The notes: generated by a model from the sequence alone, not told the origin. A stretch of DNA of 64,000 nucleotides from Platanthera guangdongensis (GCA_039583875.1 CM077165.1:70420757-70484756), one strand, 5' to 3'. Positions 31,174-43,400 are shown, numbered from the stretch's first letter. Numbers and translations are program-made.

Positions 31174-32952
31174 CTACACCCCCTCGAAGATGTTGCGGAG
31201 GGGATGGTCGGTCACCACTCGGATTGAGTGTGCCTGGAAGTAAGGTCGCAGCCACCGAGCCGAGATGATTAGGGCGAATCCAAGCTTCTCCAAGATTGGA
31301 TACCGGAGCTCGGCCTTCCTCAGGACCCGGCTGACGTAATAAATAGGGAGTTGTCTCTTTCCCTCTTCTCGAACCAAGACGGAGCTCAGAGCCTCTGCCC
31401 CGACCCCGAGATATAAGAACAAATCCTCCCCCTCCTTCGGCCCTTGGAGCAGCGGAGCTTGTGTCAACTGCACCTTGAGGGCCTGGAACACCTCCTCACA
31501 TTCCTTGGTCCATTCAAAACTCTGACCACCCCTCAGCGTTTTGAAGAAGGGGGAGCACTTCTCCCCTGCCCGAGAAAGGAAGCGACTCAGCCCTGCTAGC
31601 TTCCCCGTCAGCCGCTGGACCTCCTTCGCATTTCGCGGGGACCCCAGCTCTAAGATAGCCTTGACCTTGTCCGGATTCGGCTCGACCCCTGCGGGAGTGA
31701 GGAGGTGCCCCAAGAACTTTCCCCTGCTGGCCCCGAAGACACATTTCAGGGGATTCAACCGCATCTTGTATCTGCGCAGGGTGGCGAAGGTCTCCTCCAG
31801 GTCCCGGAGGTGGGAGTCCACATCCCGACTTTTGATCATGAGGTCGTCCACATACACCTCCAAGTTCCTCCCCCTCTGCTCTTTGAAGACCCTATCCATC
31901 ATTTTTTGGTAGGTGGCCCCAACATTCTTCAGCCCGAATGGCATCATCTTGTAGCAGTAGCATCCATCCCCCGTGATGAACGAGACATCCTTGATGTCCG
32001 GGGGGTGCATCCTGATCTGATGGTAACCTGAAAAGGCATCCAAAAAACTCATTACAGAAAAGTCGACGGCTGAGTCAACCAGCGCGTCGATCCGAGGCAA
32101 AGGATAACAGTCCTTAGGACAAGCTTTATTAAGTAAGGAAAAATCGATACACAATCGCCATCGGCCGTCTCCTTTTTTAACCATCACAACGTTGGAGACC
32201 CAGCCGGGGTACTGAATCTCGGACACGAAGCCAGCTTTGAGAAGCTTTGCCACCTCCTCCCTGATGGGCTCCGCCAGCTTGTCCGCCGTGAACCTCTTTT
32301 TCTGCTGAACGGGGCGTGTTCCCGGGTCCAGGTTGAGGCGGTGGCAGGCCACATCCGCGTCAACCCCCGGCATCTCCGCGGCGTTCCAGGCGAAGATGTC
32401 CACGTTCTTCTGAATGCACTCCAGCATCCTACCTTGGTCCTCCGGGGTCAGCCCTCCGCTGACACGAACCTTCTCCATCCTACCTCCCCGGGTGAGCACC
32501 TCCAGCTCCACCACTTCCTCTGCCGCCTCCAGCCTGGATCGCTCCCCCCATCCTTCGGCATCCCCTTCTTCTGGAATGGGAACCTCTGCCTCCATCTCTT
32601 CTCCCGCGCCCCTCACTTCGGCCACCTCCTCCAGATCTCCTCCTGCCGCCTCTCCTGCGCGGTCCTTCACTTCTGGCTCCTCCCCTCCTGCCTCCTGCTC
32701 GACCTCCTCCATCCTCCGTCCCATCTCCTCGGCTCCCTCCTGCCAAGAGATGGTGTTCACCGCAGTGACATAACACTCCCGCGCCACCTTTGGGTCCCCC
32801 CTGACCCTGACCTGGACCCCCTCAGCGTTGAACTTCAAACACTGATGGAAAGACGAGGGGACGCAGCGGAAGGCGCTGATGAGAGGCCTCCCGAAGATGG
32901 CGCTGTAGCTGCTGGGGGCGTCCACAATGACGAACTTGCAGTTTCGGGACTG
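31174..32952 (-). pseudogene. pol: Tat pol, N-terminal half: protease end, RT, RNase H
   Basis: Starts with the protease C-terminal part (APSSYSAIFGRPLISAF, then RGDPKVARECY), then a long Glu-rich linker (about residues 60-150), then reverse transcriptase: GFVSEIQYPGWVSNVVMVKK, CIDFSLLNKACPKD, FLDAFSGYHQIRM (catalytic Asp present) and VYVDDLMIKS (YxDD, about residue 355). The connected RNase H has LYLGVGAEALSSVL, where an active enzyme would have an Asp in the first strand. This agrees with the Tat rule that this RNase H is degenerate and a second one (aRH) has been acquired. The stop at 31,174-31,176 (TAG in GV-stop-HSGRLAKW) most likely replaced a Gln by C-to-T. The frame upstream changes at the C15 tract 32,953-32,967. 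Confidence 0.85.
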
Positions 32953-32967
32953 CCCCCCCCCCCCCCC

Positions 32968-34783
32968 AAGGTGACATGGAGGCCAACTCCTCCCTCTACT
33001 TCCTTTCTCCTGAGAACCCGAACAAGGGCCCGTCCGAGGCCAGCACCCTCTTAGCCTCCACCTTCATCGCGTCAAACGCCTTTTTGAAGACGACGTTGAC
33101 GGAGCTCCCATTGTCCACGAGAATCCGAGAGACAGTGAAATTCTCGATGGCGGCCTTGATGACCAGCGCATCACAGAACGGATCCTCGTGGTCTGGCATA
33201 TCACTCCTGGAGAAGGTGATCCTCTCCTCCGGCGGCGGGGTTTGGGATGTAGAGGCGACGCTCCGCCGGTACATGGTGTGGAGGCTTGCCTTGCGGGAAG
33301 CCTCGATCCCTACTCCCCCGTGGATCACTCCGATCCCTCCTCGGGTCCCGACATCCACCCGGTCTTCGCAACGATCCTCCTCCGCCCGAGGCAGGACCTC
33401 CTCGATCCTCACTTCTTGTCGCGCCTCCTGCTGCTGCTGCTGCCGCTCCCTATTCCCTCTCATCTCCAAGAATTTAGGGCACGTGGATGTTGCGTGCCCC
33501 TCTTCCTGATGGAAGTCGCAATAGGGCAGCTCCACCCTGACCTCCCTTCTCCTCCTCCTCATGATCCCCCTCCTTGCTCCCAAAGCTATGGCCATGGCCT
33601 CCTCCTGATCGGGGAGCCGGGGCCTCTGGCCCTGCCTCCAGCCCGGAGGATGGAACTGCTCTTGCCTCCCCTGATGGTGACCCCTTCTGTAGTATCCTCT
33701 TGGTGGCCCCTGCCCCTGCCACTCAGGTCTCCAGCCCAGCCGACGGTCGGGCTCCTGGTGCCCCCACCTCGGCTGCTGCTGCCACTGGAGCTGCCTCTGC
33801 TCCCTCTGCCTAGGCTCCCCTCTTCTCTCTTCATGTCCTCTTCCTCCCTTCGACTCCTTTTCCTCCTCAGTTGCCCACCTGGCCAGCTTCCTTGCAAACT
33901 CCGGGTTCGACGCCTCCCCGTCGACCTCTCTCGCCGCCCTCTCCATCAATTCCTCGTAGGAGAGGGGGGGGGAACCCTCTTTAGCTCCATTCGGAAGAAA
34001 CCCTGCTGCAGGCCCAGGGTAAATGTCATCATCAGACTATGGCCCGGCATCTCTTGGACCTGGGTAACTTCCTCCTAGAATCGGTCCACGTAGCTCCCCA
34101 ACGTCTCGTTCACTCCTTGCTTAATGTGGAACAAAGACTCAGACTCCTTCCTTTTCTTCGAAGTAGTGAACCTCAGCATGAACCCTCGGCGCAGGTCCTC
34201 GAAGCAGTAGATGGAACTAGCTGGCAGCTGGTGGAACCACTCCCTTGCCTTCTCCCGGAGGGTGATGGCGAAGAGTCGGCATTTGAATCCGTCCGACATC
34301 TGACGGATGGAGACCACATCCTCGAACCATTGGACATGCTGGACCGGGTCTCCCTTCCCAGTGTAGTAAGACATCTCGGGTTCCCTGAACCCATTGGGAC
34401 GGGAGCTGAGGAGACCAGCTCGCTGAAGGGACTACCCCCCCCCCCCCCCCCACTGGGCGAGCCGGCGAGTCTCGCGAGCCCAACTCGCCGAACCTGCCTC
34501 GGCTTGCCGAGCCGGGGAAGAGCTCGGGCCCCGGGAGCTCGCACCCTCGGCCTTCCTCGGCCACTTCCTTCCCAGCTCGCCGGCCAGGAGCGTCCTCTCC
34601 CAAAGAGGGGGCGGCCGCGATCTGGGCTGCCGGAGTCGAGTACTCGGCCCGCGCGCCGAGTGCGAACTTGACGAGGCCCAGCACCTCGTTCCTGAAGTCC
34701 TCCAACATCCCCACCGTTGCGAGAGGCGGGGGGGGGGGGGGGGGGGGTGAATCCTGCCTGTCAGATCCTTCTCCTCCCGTCAT
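32968..34783 (-). pseudogene. gag: Tat gag and protease start, frameshifted at C/G runs
   Basis: The start chosen is the first ATG after the PBS (34,783; MTGGEGSDRQD). A proline-rich N-terminus leads to the gag domain at 34,075-34,374: YTGKGDPVQHVQWFEDVV, WFHQLPASSIYCFEDL, FTTSKKRKESESLFHIKQ, NETLGSYVDRF. Downstream comes the Tat-type zinc motif YCDFHQEEGHATSTCP, then the protease site ILVDNGSSVNVVF near 33,100. Damage: frame changes at the C17 tract 34,435-34,451 and at the 9-base tract 33,964-33,972, a stop at 34,075-34,077, and a further frame change at the C15 tract 32,953-32,967. Because every frameshift lies on a homopolymer, some may be read errors. Gag would form the particle and bind RNA; protease would mature it. 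Confidence 0.78.
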
Positions 34784-34823
34784 TGAGCTTGCCGAAGCTT
34801 TTCTGCACTGACCACTCTCCACG

Positions 34824-34838
34824 CTCACCGCACCAAAA
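34824..34838 (-). other. Tat primer-binding site (variant)
   Basis: The minus strand reads TTTTGGTGCGGTGAGCG directly after the 5' LTR end TTTCAACA. It resembles the TTTGGCGCCGTCTGTGG motif seen after Tat LTRs but with several changes, so the tRNA primer cannot be named. Confidence 0.5.
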
Positions 34839-34848
34839 TGTTGAAACC

Positions 34849-36876
34849 TGAAAGATATTGTACCTAAACATCTAGAGGGGGGGGGGGTGAAAAGGTGACT
34901 TGAATCTTTTTAACTTTTTAGGCAGCAATCAGATAATATCACAGAATTCTATATACTTTATCACAACACACATTCAGCAATCACAGAATTTCACAGCACA
35001 CAGTAGACACTCAGTTTTTATAGTGGTTCCCCAAGGTTTGGGTACATCCACTTTCCTCCTTCGCCTATCTAGCAGTGTACTAGATTCGGCCAAACTCCTT
35101 CACTATCTCAGAACCCCAAAACAGGTTCCTACAGCTCAGGCCCAAGGCCCTACAACTCAGCTTCTTCACAAAGCCTACACTCAGCCACCAAGGCCTACAC
35201 TCAGCCACCAAGGCCTACACTCAGCCACAAAAGGCCTACACTCAGAGATTCAAATCTCCTACACTCAGGCACTCAAGCCCTACACTCAGCCTTTATAATT
35301 ACAGGCTTACAAAGACTCAGATCTCTAAGGATCCTACAAGATATAATGAATACAAAAATGTATACTCAACAACTCAGTGAATAGAGAGATGAGATGTGAG
35401 TTTCTTGATGAGTTCTTGGAAGAACTCAGCTGAAATCAATCTGACTTGGCTTTATTCAAATCTTCTTGAATGTAGAACACAATAAGACTGATTCCTCTGC
35501 AGTTGATCCTTGATCTCTGCTACTTAAGATTCAGAATAAATCTGAACTCTTCTTCTCAGCCTGGTTCCAATGACTGACTTCTTGGATGGAGCTCTCTCTC
35601 TCCAACTTCTTAGATCTTCACTAGATTCTTCAAGAAATAGCTAGATCTTCTTCTATTTCAATTACTTGAACAACTTGATCTTTTAAACAACATTTTCTGT
35701 AGACAGTATAAGCCTATTTATAGGCCTTCTTCATGGTAACCGGCTGGTCTGGTTCATAACTGATTTCTGACAACTCTGACAGGTGCTGTAGACCGGCTGA
35801 AATGGCATCTGTCAAGTCATTCAGTCAGTTCTTGAAAATTCTGTAACTGTCTAAAAGTGTCGAGACTTTCTGTCTTTAAGTGTCGACACTTATAGACCTA
35901 GTGTCGACACAAGTTGTCTAAGTGTCGACACTAGCCTACAAGGTGTCGACACAACTCCTTGTGTTGTAGATTTTATATCTCGACACTGCTTCTTCTTCAT
36001 GTGTCGACACTGATATTGAGTGTCGACACAACACTTTGTTCTTCAGCACTTTGTTGACTTCTTGTAAGTGTCGACACAACTCCTTTGTGTCGACACATCT
36101 TCATGTGTTGAATCTGTTAAGTGTCGACACTGCTTCTAGGTGTCGACACATGTCTTCAGTGTTGATACTTGCTGAGTGTCGACACAGCTCCTTGTGTCGA
36201 CACATTCCTCTTCTGTTGAGACTTCAGCTGAGTGTCGACACTTTCCCTTAGTGTCGATACTTGTACTTAAAATATTTTGCTGATCTTTGCTAAGTGTCGA
36301 CACAGCTCCTTGTGTCGACACTTTCTTCAAGTGTTGAGTCTTCAGCTAAGTGTCGACACATTGTTCTGGGTGTCGACACTTACTTCAAGTGTGGACTCTT
36401 CTGCTGTGTGTCGACACATTGCTCTGGGTGTCGACACTTGTACTTAGTCTCTGCTAGCTTTTGCTGAGTGTCGACAAAGCCTCCAAGTGTCGACATTTTC
36501 TGATGTAGATACAGTTTCACTGGGTGTCAACACAATTGTTAAGTGTCGACACTGCTTCACTGCATTTTTCTTCATTGAGTGTCGACACAGCTCCTTGTGT
36601 CGACACTTTCTGCCTGGTGTCGACTCTGCATCCCAGGTGTCGACACAATGACTCCAAGTGTCGACACAGCTTGCCTGGGTGTCGACACAAGTCTTCTTAA
36701 GTGTCGACACTTTCCCTCTGGGTGTCGACACATGAACTTAGAAACTTTTTCATCTTTCCTGCAAATACTTAACCTGCACAAGTAAACTCAAAACACATCA
36801 AATACATTTTGATGTATATCATTGAGTTTGGTGAGGCTTTTTCAAATCAGGTACATTTAAACCAATGTACCCAACA
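34849..36876 (-). repeat. Sirevirus 3' LTR (2,028 bp)
   Basis: On its own strand it reads TGTTGGGTAC ... ATATCTTTCA. The palindrome-rich U3 (35,850-36,740) lies upstream of a TATA box (CCTATAAATAGG on the minus strand at 35,713-35,724). Direct repeats of cctacactcagccac(c/a)aagg type lie at 35,170-35,290, and a C/G run at 34,877-34,887 in the U5 part. Confidence 0.95.
35850..36740. promoter_or_regulatory. Cluster of about 30 TGTCGACA palindromes (3' LTR U3)
   Basis: I count about 30 copies of gtcgac, mostly within the 10-bp palindrome GTGTCGACAC, at an irregular spacing of 15-50 bp. They lie immediately upstream of the LTR TATA box. The same cluster is in the 5' LTR at 46,815-47,700. Some copies have decayed by single transitions (gtcgat, gtcaac, gttgat). 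Position and form fit the repetitive palindromic motifs described for Sirevirus LTRs, although the motif itself differs. Confidence 0.9.
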
Positions 36877-36892
36877 ATCTCCCCTTATTTGG
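36877..36892 (-). other. Sirevirus polypurine tract
   Basis: The minus strand reads CCAAATAAGGGGAGAT directly before TGTTGGG of the 3' LTR. This is the usual Sirevirus PPT (AAGGGGGAGATTGTTGG). Confidence 0.85.
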
Positions 36893-37510
36893 AGAAGTCA
36901 TAACCCTTAGTCAATGATATACACCATACAAAATAAAATCAAGTATGATGTAAAACAGGATTATGTAATCAGGAAAGAACATCACATGTATTAAACAAAC
37001 ATGCATATACATAAAACATCTCAGAACAATTATGAAATAGATTTAAAAATACATCATATTGTTCTCACAACTTTGTAATATTCATATTTCAAAAGTTTAC
37101 AGAATGTTAATATCAAAAGATTACATAGTAAACTTAAGAAAATTTCTATGCTATTTTTGTTCAGCCTCCTTGATCACTATCCCTTTTCCAGCTTATACTT
37201 TGGCTTGTATAGGAGCTTCAGCAGCTTCAGCATCAACAGGTTTCTTCCGTTTCAGCTCCTTCTTCTTAAGCTCCTCAGCTTTAATCTTTTGCCTTTCAAA
37301 ATAATGATAAGGCTTGGGAAAGTACTTGCTAGGCTCTTGGGCAGTAGGAGGTAGCTTTCCCATCTTGGCCTTTCTTCTATATTGGACTATTGCTTCTTGC
37401 CTTGACTCATGTTTCCTCCATTCAAGTTCAGAAAATCATTTATTTCTGTCTTGTATATTATCTTTTGCAGCTTTCCGTGCAGTTAAGATAATATTTCTTG
37501 AAGTAGGGCT

Positions 37511-39967
37511 TCACTGCTCAAAGTCTGGTCTCTGTTCAGCTTGCTCCCTAAACCTCTTTTTAGACAATCTGGTCTCTTCTTCTTTTTGCAGAGCTTCTTG
37601 CATAGCTTCAGATATTGGCTGAACAACTTTCTCTATAATGACATTGTCATTTCCCCCAGGTGGGCTATACATGGACTGTATATCAGCATGTATCATGTCA
37701 AAATCTGGAGGAGGATAGATAACTTGAGCCACTTCAGGTTGCTCCCCTCCTAGATATGCAGGATTAATTCCAGATTCTGCAACATTATCATCATCACACA
37801 AAGGAGGATAACCAAGAGTTGCTCTGATAGAATTTGATATCCACTTGGCATGATCAGAGCTGGCTTTGACTAAAACCCTCTCCCCCTTTATGACTTCTCT
37901 TTCTATGTGATCTCTCACATCATCTTTTTGAAATCTGACCTGGTTATCCAAATAATTAACTCCATCTTTAAAGAAAGGTTTTAACCTTTGGAGTTTGTCA
38001 GTTATGATCTTTTGAGAGTCTTGTATGACAGTCTTAACAGCAGTTATGTCCTCTTGGAATTCTTTGTCAAAATCTGTTTTAGCAGTAGCGGTAGAAGTAG
38101 AAGATGTCTGTCCAGCAGCTATGTTTTTCATTTCTGTGACAATTGCATTATGGGAAGCAGTTAAGTTATCATTCATCCTGATCTGGTTCTCAAGAACATA
38201 TCTTTGCTTCAGTGCAATGTTATCAACTTGAGCTTTGATCTTTTCTTGATGTGTAGCCAAGTACACCACTGCATTCCCTCCCTTGTGGAAGCAGTCTGTC
38301 ATCTCCTTCTTATTAAGATTCATTTCAAATCTTATAGACTTTATATCCTGGGCTAGATCAAATTGTAATGACTTTTGCCCCTCATCCACATACTTCTCAA
38401 TTGCTTGCATGTGCTCATCCAGCTTAATTTGCATAGCAACCATTAGAGCATTGTAATCAACAGTTGGTGCTGGCTGGGATATAGGCTGTGCTGCTATGGT
38501 TTGCAAAGCCTTCTTGTAATTTTGGCTCCTTCTCTTGAATACTTGAAATTTCTTTTTCTTTGCCCTTTCAATCTCCTCATCTTCAGAGGCAGATGTGCTA
38601 GCTATGTCTACCCTCTCCTTAGGTAGCTCCTCAACAGCTGGTTGATTCTCAGGCTCTTGCCTTGCAGGCTCTTCAACATGAATTTGTAGTTGCTCCCCCT
38701 CAACTGGAGCATTCTCCCCTTCAGCAGCAGTTTCCTTGTCAAAATCTTCTTGATCCAGATTTAGAAATAAATCTTCCATAGTAAACTCTTGTGGAGAATG
38801 AGTTGGAGAAATTCTTGGCTTATCTACCACTGGATCAGATACTATTTGAGCTGCAACAGATGTGTCCTCCATGACAACATCTGGGAGTTGACTATCCAGC
38901 TGAGTTTGCTGATTAATATTAACTAATGGATCAGATAAAACAGTATCCACTTTAAGGAAATCTGAAGCATTAAGCTCAGTGATTACCTCAAGGATGATGT
39001 TGGTTGCTTGCTCACTCTCAAGAGGAGTTGGATCTTCCACAACTAGTGGCTCCCCCTGGATTTGATCCTGGTGTAAGAGGCTAGTTGGTGGTAGCTCCCC
39101 CTGCTTCTCTGCAGCCACTTGTGGAGCTGGAGACTTCCCAGCATGTTCTTCTTGTTCATCATCAGAACTACTTGAAGATTCTTGTGCCACTGGAGCAGTT
39201 TTCTTCTTCTTCTTGAGTGGGGTTTCCTTTTCAGGAGTGATCTTCTCAGGGGTTGGCATCTCCTTAAACAATACCCTGTCCCATCTGGAGAATATCCTCA
39301 TATCCATTTTCCTCATATGATTTATTTTAGTGCCAGCAGTCTGACCCATAACTTCTGGTATAAAACCAGCAATGTATAGACTTAAGATCCTGCCCAAGTT
39401 GGGCTTCTTTAGGCTTCCCTTAATCTTCTCAAAGATTACTACAGACCAGTCAGTTTTCAGAGTGAAGATTATCCTTGTCATAATACTAAACATATGGGCA
39501 GATACCCTGTCATGCCCTCCTGGCTTACTTAGGATCACTTTGCCTACAATTTCAGAGAGGAATTTCCCCTGACTGTTCATGCCCTTCCTATTGAACACTG
39601 ATCCAATTTTCATTTTAGAATCCAGACCACACCATGCCAATGCATCTCTGGTCCTGGAAGCAGTTACCTCTTCTTCTTCCTTAGTTTTTGGCAACTGAAG
39701 TACTTTTCTCAGACTTTTTTAAGAGACCTTTACTTTTTCACCATGGACCCTTGACTTGATCTTGAGTCCAGAGTCGTCTATTTTAGCTCCATTGAGGAAT
39801 TCCAGAACTTCTTTCTTCCAGATCTTTGTAGGCTCGGAAACAAGAAATTCCAACCCCGAGTCGGCAACTAGGGTTATCACATTCTTGATCTCTTGGTCTG
39901 CATCACCAAACACGTCGCGCACCAGTTCATAGCCTTCATTGACGTTCTCCTCAAGCTTTGGCGTCAT
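37511..39967 (-). pseudogene. Envelope-position ORF of Sirevirus
   Basis: Starts at the ATG at 39,967 (MTPKLEENVNEGYELV) and runs about 818 codons with one in-frame stop at 39,719-39,721. The N-terminal quarter is a folded-looking basic region (SVFNRKGMNSQGKFLSEI, SAHMFSIMTRIIFTLK, IAGFIPEVMGQTAG). Then come a Lys stretch (KKKKKTAPV), a Ser/acidic stretch, a long Glu/Pro-rich linker, and a C-terminal half that looks like coiled coil. No signal peptide or membrane-spanning segment is visible, so although Sirevirus ORFs in this place are called env-like, a membrane glycoprotein role is not supported here. A TGTCGACA cluster lies just upstream (39,995-40,450), possibly its own control region. 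Confidence 0.7.
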
Positions 39968-39994
39968 TAGGGTTTGAAGAATTTGAACTGAGAG

Positions 39995-40450
39995 AAGAGA
40001 CGTGTCGACACACAAGTTTGGTCTCGAAACTTTTGAAAGCGTGTCGACAAACTAAGCCAAAATCCTATTTATATCTTTCTAGGTTTGAAGATGAAAAGGC
40101 GGGCAGCTAACTTAAATTGTGTCGACACTGGCGATAAGTGTCGACACAGACTTATAATGTCTCGACACATATGTGTCGACACAAGTTTAGTCAACAGATA
40201 TATGTGTCGACACTTGTTTATGTGTCGACACCACATAACTCGACATTTAGTCGAGACTGTACTTAGATAATTCTGATTAAAGTCTAAGTGTCGACACCAC
40301 CTTGGATGTGTCGACACCTACTTACCATGTGTCGACACTAAATTTTCTGAAGTGTCGACACCAACTTCCTAGATGTGTCGACACCTTTTTCCTGAAGTGT
40401 CGACACATTTATTCTGTGTCGACACAAAGATCTCTGTGTGTCGACACCTT
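39995..40450. promoter_or_regulatory. Internal TGTCGACA cluster upstream of env-like ORF
   Basis: About 15 copies of gtcgac palindromes, the same motif as in the LTRs, fill the gap between the end of pol (40,474) and the env-like ATG (39,967). It is the only other place in the element with the motif. Confidence 0.88.
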
Positions 40451-40473
40451 TTGACTTAGTCATTTCTATAAAC

Positions 40474-43400
40474 TTATTCTAAGTTTATCATTCCTAGTTC
40501 AATTTTAAACCTATTGAACTTAGTTTCCTCTAAGGGCTTAGTATACATATCAGCTAATTGATTATCTGTTATAACATATTCCAGTAAAATATCTTCTTTT
40601 TCTACATGCTCCCTAAGAAAATGATATTTTATTTCAATATGTTTAGTTCTACTATGGGAAACAGGATTATGTGCATTTGATATAGCACTAGTAGAATCAC
40701 AGAAGAGTGGAGTTCTACTTACTTGAAATCCATAGTCCTCAAGCTGATGTTGTATCCATAGAAGTTGAGCACAGCAACTTCCTGCAGCCACATATTCTGA
40801 TTCTACAGTGGAGATAGCCACACTTGTTTGTTTTTTGCTACTCCATGAAATCAGTCTTCCACCTAGGAATTGACAGGTTCCAGTTGTGCTTTTTCTGTCT
40901 TCTTTGCATCCTGCAAAGTCTGCATCTGAATAACCTGTTAGTTCAAAATCCCCATTCCTAGGGTACCAGAGGCCTAGATAAGGAGTGCCCTTTAGATATC
41001 TCAATATTCTTTTGACTGCTGTCAAATGAGACTCTTTAGGGCAGACTTGATACCTTGCACAGACACATGTAGCATACATGATATCTGTTCTACTTGCAGT
41101 CAAATATAATAGGGAGCCAACTATCCCTCTATACAAGGTTTCATCTACAGGTTTCCCTGCATCATCCTTGCTAAGAGACATACTTGACCTCATAGGAGTT
41201 TTCATGGTACTGGATAAATCCATATCATATTTCCTTATGAGTTCTAGGGTGAACTTAGACTGGCATATGGATAAACCATTCTCAGTCTGTCTTACTTGGA
41301 GACCCAAGAAAAACTTAAGTTCTCCCATACTACTCATCTCAAATTGTCCTTGCAAGAGTTTTGCAAACTTTTTGCAAAAACTACTTTCAGTAGACTCAAA
41401 TATTATGTCATCTACATATATTTGGACTAGTATAACTTTGCCTCTAGATTCCCTAAGGAATAGAGTCTTGTCTATTTTCCCCCTTGAGAATTTATTCTCA
41501 ATAAGAAAACTAGACAGGGTTTCATACCAAGCCCTAGGGGCTTGCTTTAACTCATATAATGCTTTCCTAAGTCTATAGACATGATTAGGTAGAGTTGAAT
41601 CAACAAAACCTGATGGCTGTTCCACATAGACTTCCTCTTTAAGATTACCATTCAGAAATGCTGACTTGACATTCATTTGATAAACTTTAAATCCTTGAAA
41701 GGTTGCATAGGCCAGGAACATCCTTATGGCTTCCAGTCTGGCTACTGGAGCAAAGGTTTGATCAAAGTCAATACCTTCTTCCTGCCTATATCCTTTAGCA
41801 ATCAATCTTGCTTTGTTCTTAATGATGACTCCATGTTCATCCATCTTATTCCTATAGATCCACTTGGTTTCTATTATATTGTGGTCTTTAGGTTTAGGAA
41901 CAAGTTCCCAGACCTTGCACCTCTTGAACTGATTCAATTCTTCTTGCATTGCCTCAATCCAGTGAGGGTCTAGGATGGCTTCTTCAAACTTCTTTGGTTC
42001 AACTTGTGATAGAAAACTGGAGTAGATTGCTGCATTCAGATTTCTGCTCCTTGTTTGTACCCCTTGTCTTGGATCACCAATGATTTGTTCTACTGCATGA
42101 TCTCTAAGATGTCTATTGGCTGGAGGCATCCTTACTTCTGGTTGAACTTCTTCAACTTCATTATCTTGATGTACTCCTTGTATTCCTTCTGCATTAGGTA
42201 CATGTAGTACTCCCCCTGGACAACAGCCACTATTTTCTACTTGCTGTCTTGCAGTAGGTCTTTCTTCTATAGTGAGCTTGTCCAACTTCTCAGTTATACC
42301 TGTGGGGCTGCAAATACTACTAGACAACTCATTGTTAATAAGTCTAGTTTCATCAAATACTACATGTACAGACTCTTCTACAACTTGAGTAGACAAGTTG
42401 TAGACTCTATAAGCCTTACTGTTGTTGCTGTACCCAACAAAAATTCCCTCTTGGGACTTGGCAGCAAACTTAGTCAAGTAAGACTTTCCATTGTTAAGTA
42501 TAAAGCACTTACAACCAAAAATCCTGAAGTATGATAGGTTTGGTTTTCTGCCTTTCACAACCTCATAGGGGGTCTTATTGTGACTTTTACTAATGGTAGC
42601 CCTATTAATAACATGGCATGCAGTATTTACTGCTTCAGCCCAGAAATATTCTGGTAGTGATGTATCACTTAATAGGGTCCTACCAGCCTCAATCAAGGTT
42701 CTATTCTTCCTCTCAGCAATGCTATTTTGCTGAGGTGTCCTTGGTGAAGAAAACTCTTGAAATATCCCAAATTCTTCACATAGTTTTGTCATGCTATCAG
42801 ACTGAAATTCAGTATCATGGTCACTTCTAATCTTGACCACTGTACTGTCTAGTTCATTCTGAATTTGCTTGACAAAGCTATAAAAGACACTGGGTGTTTC
42901 AGATTTCTGTATAAGAAAGAACACCCAGGAAAACCTTGAGTAGTCATCTACTACTACAAAGGTATAGACCTTCCTACCTAGGCTGTGAACTGACATTGGA
43001 CCAAAGAGATTCATATGCAAGAGGTATAAACACCTCACAGCATCTTTGTTTTCAATGCTTCTAAAGGTGGATCTAGTCTGCTTGCCCTTTTGACAAGCTG
43101 AGCAAATACCATCTTTAATACACTTAACTTGAGCATCATTCCTCACTAACTCTTTGCTAAAGAGTTTGCCAATAGTCTTGTAGTTTAGATGGGCTAGGCT
43201 CTTGTGCCATTTGACACAATGAGAGACTGTCTCATCAGCTACAAGACACACTGGAGAACCATTGTTCTCAACCATAATGTCTAAGCAGTAGACATTCCTT
43301 TTTCTATAGCCAGTCAAAATGATCTCTTGATCATTTGACCTCCTGATATGACAACCATTTTTGACAAATGAGATGTCATATCCTACATCACTCAATTGAC

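Noticed and set aside
29447..34078. Long + strand frames of 100-296 codons opposite Tat gag-pol
   Set aside because: They shadow a well-supported pol and gag on the other strand and show no domain or splice structure of their own.
35850..36740. Cloning or linker artefact because gtcgac is a SalI site
   Set aside because: Copies have decayed by point mutation, sit in both LTRs and in the interior, and have diverged context.
36036..36785. Open frames on both strands full of CVDT / VSTP / CRH text (also 47,001-47,750 and 40,069-40,317)
   Set aside because: They are translations of the TGTCGACA palindrome repeats and appear in several frames at once.
37511..39967. Calling this ORF a true retroviral envelope glycoprotein
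   Set aside because: No signal peptide, membrane helix or cleavage site is visible; only its position is env-like.
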